Positions 36,753 through 42,094 of a stretch of DNA of 42,094 nt are shown in pieces (positions within the stretch are counted from its first letter, which is position 1; each line of letters begins with the position of its first letter). Position numbers and translations under genes: made by a program. The DNA comes from Pirellulaceae bacterium (lineage in GTDB: Bacteria > Planctomycetota > Planctomycetia > Pirellulales > Pirellulaceae): the NCBI GenBank assembly GCA_022446825.1, contig JAKVBY010000009.1, positions 1 through 42,094 of the forward strand, read 5' to 3'. Below the pieces are notes generated by a model, which was given only the letters and a program-made list of their open reading frames with translations, made no database searches and had not been told where the DNA came from.

Positions 36753-37250
36753 ATGAATGACATCTTACATTTCACGAACGAAGGCTCCCCTTGGTATCGG
36801 AAAACGGATTTGTCTTTGCTGATCCGTGACGCCATACAATCTTTGGAAAGCATGCTTTCCAAAAGCAGAATTCATACAGAATTGTCACTCACAACGTCGC
36901 TGAACGTTTTTGTCGATCCCGACATGTTACGCTGCGCGATCAAGAACCTTCTAGTAAATGCGATCGACGAAATGCCGAATGGAGGAGATCTCGTAATGAC
37001 GGTCTGGCAAACAGAAGCGGCCGTCGAAATTGAAGTTGCTGACAGTGGTCCGGGGATTGACACCGAAGCTTTCGAACGTCTCTTTAACCCAGCCTTTTCT
37101 ACCAAGGGATGCCGGCGGGGCTCCGGACTTGCTATTGTCCAGCAGATTATTGAACTACATCAGGGAAAAGTAATTGTGGAAAACTGCCCCGAAGGAGGAG
37201 CGGCGTTTACCTTACGAGTGCCCACACAAGTTGATCGTGCAGCTGCCTAA
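36753..37250 (+). CDS. Histidine-kinase-type ATPase domain without a phosphoacceptor domain
   Basis: A 165-residue protein consisting only of a HATPase_c domain: N box NLLVNAIDEMP (65-75), G1 DSGPGI (97-102), F-type box FNPAFSTK (111-118) and G2 GSGLAIVQQ (123-131). The first 30 residues (NDILHFTNEGSPWYRKTDLSLLIRDAI) correspond to the linker after the second dimerisation helix in NtrB-type kinases, so the His-containing helix is missing. The ATG at 36753 has GGAGG five bases upstream, so the short form looks genuine. Placed before fliF, it may regulate flagellar genes through a partner, but no response regulator is in view. Confidence 0.82.
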   Translation: MNDILHFTNEGSPWYRKTDLSLLIRDAIQSLESMLSKSRIHTELSLTTSLNVFVDPDMLRCAIKNLLVNAIDEMPNGGDLVMTVWQTEAAVEIEVADSGPGIDTEAFERLFNPAFSTKGCRRGSGLAIVQQIIELHQGKVIVENCPEGGAAFTLRVPTQVDRAAA

Positions 37251-37348
37251 AACCGAAATAGTCGCTATTCCTCCCTAACCTGGTTGTGAGATGGTTATTC
37301 AGTCACCAATTCAAGCAACGAGTCACCTCTTTCAAAAGGTCGGATTAC

Positions 37349-37378
37349 GAAACTCCAAGAGTAACCTCAGTCCGATAA
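37349..37378 (+). promoter_or_regulatory. Weak sigma-28-like promoter before fliF
   Basis: TCCGATAA (37371-37378) matches seven of eight positions of the sigma-28 -10 element GCCGATAA; GAAACTCC lies 14 bases before it and shares four of eight positions with TAAAGTTT. It lies about 95 bases before the fliF ATG. Confidence 0.25.
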
Positions 37379-37474
37379 GCTCGCGAAGATTCAAGGATGT
37401 AAGATCTTCTACATGGATTCTTAAATCCCGTTCCTAGAGCCCACAACACGCTCCATTATTTATCAGGTTCACGG

Positions 37475-39169
37475 ATGAACTTTTTCAATCAGGCGGCCCG
37501 CCAAATTAAAGATCTGTTTAAGTCCATGACACCTGGGGCAAGAGTAGTCACCTCGTTATTGGTTATCGTGATTCTCCTCAGCTCTGCGTTTCTAGTTAAA
37601 TTTCAGGCCGCAACGAACACGGAGTTCCTGTTCGGTGCGAGGGTACTTTCTGACGGTGATATTGGACGGATGGAATTGGCATTTGCTAAGGCTAATTTGG
37701 AGAGTTGGACAACCATAGGAAATCGCATTCAAGTGCCGCAGGGGAAAAAGACGCACTTCATGGCAGCGTTAGCAGCAGCCCAAGAATTACCCGCCGATTC
37801 AGATGAGCTATTTCGCAAAGTTTTGCTGGAGGATACGAGTTTCCTCGACTCCGGGAGACTGATTGATTTAAAAAAACAATATGTGCTGCAGACACAAGCA
37901 GCCCTCACGATCCAAGAAACTGACGGCATCGAACATGCCTCCGTAAAAATCTCAGAACTCAAAGGAAAGGGGTTCAACAAACGTAGCGAAATCCACGCAA
38001 CAGTCTCTGTTCGAGCAAAAGGAAGGCGAAACCTTTCCAGTGACCAGATTGAAGGAATCCGCGCTGCCGTCGCCTCGATGATTGGAGCAAATCGAGAAAA
38101 CGTAAATATTTTTGACCTCAGCTCAGGCATCACTTTTCGTGGACAATCGACAGAGGGGGACTCCCCATCGCATGACCATGTCTATGCCTCTGCCAAACGG
38201 ATGTTTGAAAATAAATGGCGTGATGCCATTTACGATCAATTACAAATGTACGATGGGGTTATCGTAAATGTGAATGTCGAGTTGTATTCAGGATTGGAAA
38301 GTGTGGCACCTTTCACACCAGCGCAGGGGCCCGGAGAATCGGCCATCGCATCGGCAACTTCGCAGACCGCTCTTCACCCTGCTCCAAAAGAACACCCTGC
38401 CACACTCAAGACTACCAGCACCGCGCTTCCGGACCAGAATTCTCATGGCAGCACACGCGCCACATCAGCATCGTCTCCGGAAAAATTGCCCCCCACATCC
38501 TCAAATCCAATCATCGCCAAACAGACGGCATTGATCCCTAAAACGGTTACGGCATCCATTAGTATTCCGCAGCGTCACTTTGAAGCGTCTTGGGCTCAAC
38601 GATGGCAGCGAGAACATTCCGTAGCAAACTCGGCAAAAGATCTCGCCAGTCCCAATCCCAAAGATTTACAAGATTTCGTTGCCACGAAAACAGCCGACAT
38701 CGAGGAGTTAATTAAGAATTTGCTCCCCACCGTAGACCAGCAACAAGGCACGCATCCACAGGTGGTCGTTAAAACCTACTCAGATCAAATTGCGGTTAAA
38801 TCTAATGCGCCGACATTGACCGCACAAAGCATGAAATGGCTCGGCGACAATTGGCGATTATTAAGCATGATAGGCGTTGCTTTGTTCGCGATTCTAGTCC
38901 TGCGTGACTTAACACAGTCCGCCGACACTGCTGCAAAATCACAACCCACACGGTCACTCAGCATTGATAAAGAAACCACTACAGACAACGAACCTGAGAC
39001 AAAAGACCGAATTTCCAATGGTGACAACTCTGATGTGGCCTCAGATACTTTGCCTAATCGTGCGACTGGCAAAAAACAGGAATTACACGAAGAACTTGCT
39101 AACTTAGTCCGCGATGACCCCAACGCTGCCGCAGAGATCCTCAAAAGATGGCTCCACGATGCAGCATAG
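37475..39169 (+). CDS. fliF: Flagellar MS-ring protein FliF
   Basis: A 564-residue protein of normal FliF length. Membrane span 1 is at about 22-41 (ARVVTSLLVIVILLSSAFLV), followed by the ring-building region (LSDGDIGRMELAFAKANLESW...RIQVPQGKKTHFMAALAAAQELP, LLEDTSFLDSG). A Pro/Ser/Thr-rich loop at about 270-340 precedes a second span (NWRLLSMIGVALFAILVL, about 460-479). The C-terminus ends with LANLVRDDPNAAAEILKRWL, the helix that binds FliG. It forms the inner-membrane ring and the base of the export apparatus. The ATG at 37475 has only a weak AGG upstream. It is the first of a fliF-fliG-fliH-fliI operon. Confidence 0.93.
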   Translation: MNFFNQAARQIKDLFKSMTPGARVVTSLLVIVILLSSAFLVKFQAATNTEFLFGARVLSDGDIGRMELAFAKANLESWTTIGNRIQVPQGKKTHFMAALAAAQELPADSDELFRKVLLEDTSFLDSGRLIDLKKQYVLQTQAALTIQETDGIEHASVKISELKGKGFNKRSEIHATVSVRAKGRRNLSSDQIEGIRAAVASMIGANRENVNIFDLSSGITFRGQSTEGDSPSHDHVYASAKRMFENKWRDAIYDQLQMYDGVIVNVNVELYSGLESVAPFTPAQGPGESAIASATSQTALHPAPKEHPATLKTTSTALPDQNSHGSTRATSASSPEKLPPTSSNPIIAKQTALIPKTVTASISIPQRHFEASWAQRWQREHSVANSAKDLASPNPKDLQDFVATKTADIEELIKNLLPTVDQQQGTHPQVVVKTYSDQIAVKSNAPTLTAQSMKWLGDNWRLLSMIGVALFAILVLRDLTQSADTAAKSQPTRSLSIDKETTTDNEPETKDRISNGDNSDVASDTLPNRATGKKQELHEELANLVRDDPNAAAEILKRWLHDAA

Positions 39170-39232
39170 TCTTTACACATCACACTGATGGCACGTCCAA
39201 TCTTTACTCGATCTCCAATATAAAAACTGAGC

Positions 39233-40306
39233 ATGGCAAAAAACAACGCGAACTTACGTCAAGTAGCAATTCTAGTCTCGGCTTTAGATCGTTCTACGGC
39301 CGACGTACTACTCGACCAAATGAGCGACAATGAAGCAGCATTAGTACGCAGTGCGGTAATGGAACTCGACGAGATCAAACCCGCTGAACAAACACGAGTC
39401 CTCGAGGACTTTCTCCATGACGACCAGACAAAACGACTACACGTTGTTGGCTCTGATGATGTCACCTTCGCAAACACAAGCTCTGAGCTATCTGTTAAAT
39501 CGCAAGCTGACAACTTAAGCACCGCAGCGACATCCGCTTCCATGAACCCCTTTCACTTTCTCGATGGGACGGACACTTCCATGTTGGCGGATCTGCTTAA
39601 ACACGAACATCCCCAAACAACCGCCGTTGTCATTGCTCATTTATCAGCTCAACCCGCAGCAAACATCCTAACCCAACTGCCGCGTGCCTTGCAGATCGAC
39701 GTATTACGACGCATCACAGGTTTAGAACAGATGGAGCCCACGATCCTGAAGGAAATCGAACTTGAAATGGAATCCACTTTGAAAGAACGCCTTTTCTCCA
39801 CCACAAATCGTGCCGCAGCAAGCCGAACGGTAAATGCTATTCTACAGTCAGTTCCTGATAATCAACGCCAGGATCTGCTCGCCGAACTTGCCCAAGAAAA
39901 TAAAAATCTTCCTGTGCAATTTGCGAGCCCACCCCCAGCAGCGAATTCCCCTGTCCGAGACGAGTCAACCACTGCCTCTAGCGAGGCAATACCTGAATAT
40001 CTCTTAGCGTTTGATGATCTTGAGCAGCTGGACAATCCCTCTCTGGCATTCGTGTTTCAATATGTCGAACGATCCATCCTACTATTAGCCCTAACCGGTG
40101 CGAGTACCGCGATTCTGGAGCGAGTTCTTGCACAACTTGAGCCTCGAAATGCCCGACGTTTACGTAAGCATCTGGCCCAACCTGGGCCTGTTCGACTTGC
40201 TGACATTGACGAAGCACAAGCTCAAATCGCGCTCATTGCTTCTCAGCTCATAACGGCTGGACAATTGCAACCGCCTGCTTGTCCAAGATTAGCTCTAACG
40301 GTCTGA
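39233..40306 (+). CDS. fliG: Flagellar rotor/switch protein FliG (divergent C-domain)
   Basis: A 357-residue FliG. The N-domain (1-70, QVAILVSALDRSTADVLLDQM) should dock on the FliF tail. The middle domain (105-190) carries the EHPQ motif (125-128) and QIDVLRRITGLEQMEP. A Pro/Ala/Ser-rich linker (about 230-253) is longer than usual. The C-domain (254-345) aligns without gaps with classical FliG (FDDL...ALTGAS...GPVRLADIDEAQ). At the five charged positions known from E. coli (K264, R281, D288, D289, R297) it has Thr288, Arg305, Lys312, His313 and Arg321. It starts 63 bases after fliF; fliH follows after 16 bases. Confidence 0.93.
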   Translation: MAKNNANLRQVAILVSALDRSTADVLLDQMSDNEAALVRSAVMELDEIKPAEQTRVLEDFLHDDQTKRLHVVGSDDVTFANTSSELSVKSQADNLSTAATSASMNPFHFLDGTDTSMLADLLKHEHPQTTAVVIAHLSAQPAANILTQLPRALQIDVLRRITGLEQMEPTILKEIELEMESTLKERLFSTTNRAAASRTVNAILQSVPDNQRQDLLAELAQENKNLPVQFASPPPAANSPVRDESTTASSEAIPEYLLAFDDLEQLDNPSLAFVFQYVERSILLLALTGASTAILERVLAQLEPRNARRLRKHLAQPGPVRLADIDEAQAQIALIASQLITAGQLQPPACPRLALTV

Positions 40307-40322
40307 AACAAGAGGAGTCCTG

Positions 40323-41000
40323 ATGGCTGCTGTAATCAAGGCGACACCCGTCTCAGAAAAAACTTCCGAAGTTCCCTTCGAAAATTTTGGTTTCGAAGAC
40401 ATTTCACAACATCAGGCCACCAAAGCCGATGTCTACCTTGATGGGGTCCGGCAACATGCGGCAGAAATCATTTCCAGCGCCCGCAGAGACGTCTCTCGGA
40501 TTCGCCAACAAGCTTATCTCGAAGGCCAACAAGCGGCTCAAGAACATGCGCTCACTGAGTTAAAGCCGTACCTCGACAACAATCTGGAAACCTTGTCATC
40601 CGCGATGACAGAAGCGATCGAAACAATCGTCGAAACAAAACATACTTGGCTCCGTGAATGGGAAACGCAAGCACTCCGCATGGCCATTCAAATAGCCGAA
40701 CGGGTGATACGTCGTGAGATCAAAAGTACACCAAGTATCTCTTTACGGTTAATCCAAGAAACACTCGAGTTAGCTACCGGTTGTAGCAATGTAATCCTCC
40801 ATCTTCACCCCAAGGATTTCGAGGTACTTGGCGAACGTATTGAAGGACTCACGAGCCGGATCAATTCGTTGGGAAACATCGAGGTAGTAAGCGACGAAAA
40901 AACAAGTCGCGGCGGCTGCCTCGTAGAGACGCAATTTGGCTCAATTGACCAACAGATCGAAACCCAATTGTTGCGTATCGAAGAAGAGTTGTCGCAATAA
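40323..41000 (+). CDS. fliH: Flagellar export regulator FliH
   Basis: A 225-residue protein. The N-terminal helical, Ala/Gln/Glu-rich half ([52 protein letters not shown]) is the coiled-coil type typical of FliH. The C-terminal globular half ([69 protein letters not shown]) matches FliH/YscL/V-ATPase subunit E. It binds the export ATPase FliI and links it to the export gate. The ATG at 40323 is preceded by GAGGAG. It lies 16 bases after fliG and 29 before fliI. Confidence 0.92.
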   Translation: MAAVIKATPVSEKTSEVPFENFGFEDISQHQATKADVYLDGVRQHAAEIISSARRDVSRIRQQAYLEGQQAAQEHALTELKPYLDNNLETLSSAMTEAIETIVETKHTWLREWETQALRMAIQIAERVIRREIKSTPSISLRLIQETLELATGCSNVILHLHPKDFEVLGERIEGLTSRINSLGNIEVVSDEKTSRGGCLVETQFGSIDQQIETQLLRIEEELSQ

Positions 41001-41029
41001 TCGCTGCCCCACCTTCTAAGCTGTTTTTA

Positions 41030-42094
41030 ATGAACAACTACACAGACCAAATCAACACTTTAATTACCGCTGAGTTAACTGGGCGTGTCGTCCGTACGGA
41101 AGGTTTAACAGCAGCCGTCGCTGGATTACCCGCTCCGGTCGGAGCTGAGGTTGAAATTCAACGCGATTCTGGCTCACCCATTAGGGCACAGGTCATCGGC
41201 TTTCGAGAAGCCTCTACGATCGTCTATCCATTCAACGACATTGCTGGCGTTCGCCATGGTAGTCGCGTACGACTATCCCACACATCACGGACAGTCGCAG
41301 TTGGAGACGGATTACTCGGTCGCGTCATTGATGGACATGGGCAACCACTGGATGGTCGGCCTGCTCCCGGTTTACGCAAGCGTCTGCCCTTGGTAGGCCG
41401 CCCACTCGTTTCGTTTCAGCGACCTCGCATCGATACTCCCTTAGCAACTGGCGTGCGTGCGATCGATGGGATGTTAACTTGCGGCAGGGGTCAGAGAATT
41501 GGCATCTTTGCTGGTTCTGGAGTGGGGAAAAGTTTTTTGCTGGGCATGATGGCACGTTACACATCAGCCGATGTCAATGTGATCGCCCTGGTCGGCGAGC
41601 GCGGGCGCGAAGTCAATGAGTTCATCGAACGCGATTTGGGCTCCGAGGGGAGACAACGCAGTGTGGTTGTCGTCGCAACCAACGATGAGCCTGCATTGAT
41701 GCGTGTTCAAGCAGCCATGACCGCCACCGCAATTGCGGAATTTTTTCGAGATAGTGGCAAAAACGTTCTCCTGGTAATGGACTCTTTGACACGACTTGCC
41801 ATGGCCCAACGGGAAATCGGTTTAGCTGCAGGCGAGCCTCCGACTACTCGTGGATATCCACCTTCCATATACACGCTCTTACCGAAAATTGTTGAACGCG
41901 CCGGTCGCACAAAGTCTGGCAGCATCACGGCATTTTATTCGGTATTGGTTGAAGGAGACGATCCAAGTGAACCTGTCGCAGATACTGTGCGAAGTTTATT
42001 GGATGGCCATATCGTCCTATCACGCAAGCTCGCAGCACAGAATCACTACCCCGCAATCGATGTACTGGAGAGTATCAGTCGTGTTATGCCACAA
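41030..42094 (+). CDS. fliI: Flagellar export ATPase FliI (partial, truncated by the window end)
   Basis: At least 355 residues are readable from ATG 41030; no stop is reached before the right edge. Motifs are those of the flagellar/type III export ATPase: [17 protein letters not shown] with Walker A at 161-168, catalytic Glu190 in VGERGREV, Walker B VLLVMD (246-251), [20 protein letters not shown] and the C-terminal [25 protein letters not shown]. The N-terminal beta-barrel (about 14-100) is present. FliI energises unfolding and delivery of export substrates. It starts 29 bases after fliH with no strong ribosome-binding site. This completes the visible fliF-G-H-I order; fliJ may follow outside. 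Confidence 0.96.
   Translation, partial: MNNYTDQINTLITAELTGRVVRTEGLTAAVAGLPAPVGAEVEIQRDSGSPIRAQVIGFREASTIVYPFNDIAGVRHGSRVRLSHTSRTVAVGDGLLGRVIDGHGQPLDGRPAPGLRKRLPLVGRPLVSFQRPRIDTPLATGVRAIDGMLTCGRGQRIGIFAGSGVGKSFLLGMMARYTSADVNVIALVGERGREVNEFIERDLGSEGRQRSVVVVATNDEPALMRVQAAMTATAIAEFFRDSGKNVLLVMDSLTRLAMAQREIGLAAGEPPTTRGYPPSIYTLLPKIVERAGRTKSGSITAFYSVLVEGDDPSEPVADTVRSLLDGHIVLSRKLAAQNHYPAIDVLESISRVMPQ

Overview
The window looks like chromosomal DNA of a flagellated planctomycete (phylum Planctomycetota, probably the Pirellula/Rhodopirellula side). This is inferred from gene content: a paired DUF1592-type 'planctomycete cytochrome' protein and DUF1552 protein, a secreted DUF1080 protein, long stretches of loosely packed single genes, inconsistent Shine-Dalgarno use with several TTG or internal-ATG starts, and moderate GC. 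I see no rRNA, tRNA, CRISPR array, transposase or prophage. The only recombinase is a XerC/XerD-type housekeeping protein.

Layout. 1-1.5 kb: a membrane-anchored zinc-ribbon protein and a small ORF with a CsrA-like stretch. 1.4-6 kb (minus): a MoxR/ChlI-type AAA+ ATPase, a predicted helical-toroid lipoprotein and a VWA-domain protein, in that transcription order. 6-9.4 kb (minus): dihydroxy-acid dehydratase (ilvD) with a tightly coupled SAM methyltransferase, then a DinB-fold protein. 10-13.2 kb (plus): a DUF1080 protein, a TIM-barrel protein overlapping a PHP-type histidinol phosphatase by ATGA, and a HAD hydrolase. 13.5-18 kb (plus): the DUF1592/DUF1552 pair, ended by a clear hairpin. 18.2-20.5 kb (minus): galE then a PlsC acyltransferase. 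20.7-21.7 kb (plus): xerC/D. 22.1-28.7 kb (minus): a 1062-residue and a 349-residue exported helical-repeat protein, one ExbB/TolQ protein and two ExbD/TolR proteins. 29.5-30.4 kb (minus): an ECF sigma factor and a small ORF. 30.8-33.9 kb (plus): two overlapping envelope proteins with a related domain. 34.1-36.1 kb (plus): malate dehydrogenase and an alpha/beta-hydrolase-fold protein without a catalytic triad. 36.7-42.1 kb (plus): a kinase-type ATPase domain lacking the phosphoacceptor region, then fliF, fliG, fliH and fliI. The fliI gene runs off the right edge.

How the genes fit together. Four gene sets read as functional units: the AAA+/lipoprotein/VWA set (a MoxR-type chaperone module), the helical-repeat/ExbB/ExbD/ExbD set (a proton-driven envelope motor with large periplasmic partners and no TonB in view), the DUF1592/DUF1552 pair, and the flagellar export/rotor operon. 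The most interesting sequence-level observations are these: the FliG C-domain has lost three of the five charged residues known to matter for torque in E. coli while aligning without gaps; the esterase-like protein has lost all three catalytic positions; the motor operon has a one-ExbB/two-ExbD/TPR-like architecture resembling the Myxococcus AglRQS motor; and a truncated kinase domain sits just before fliF. All functional calls were made by reading the sequence, with no database search.
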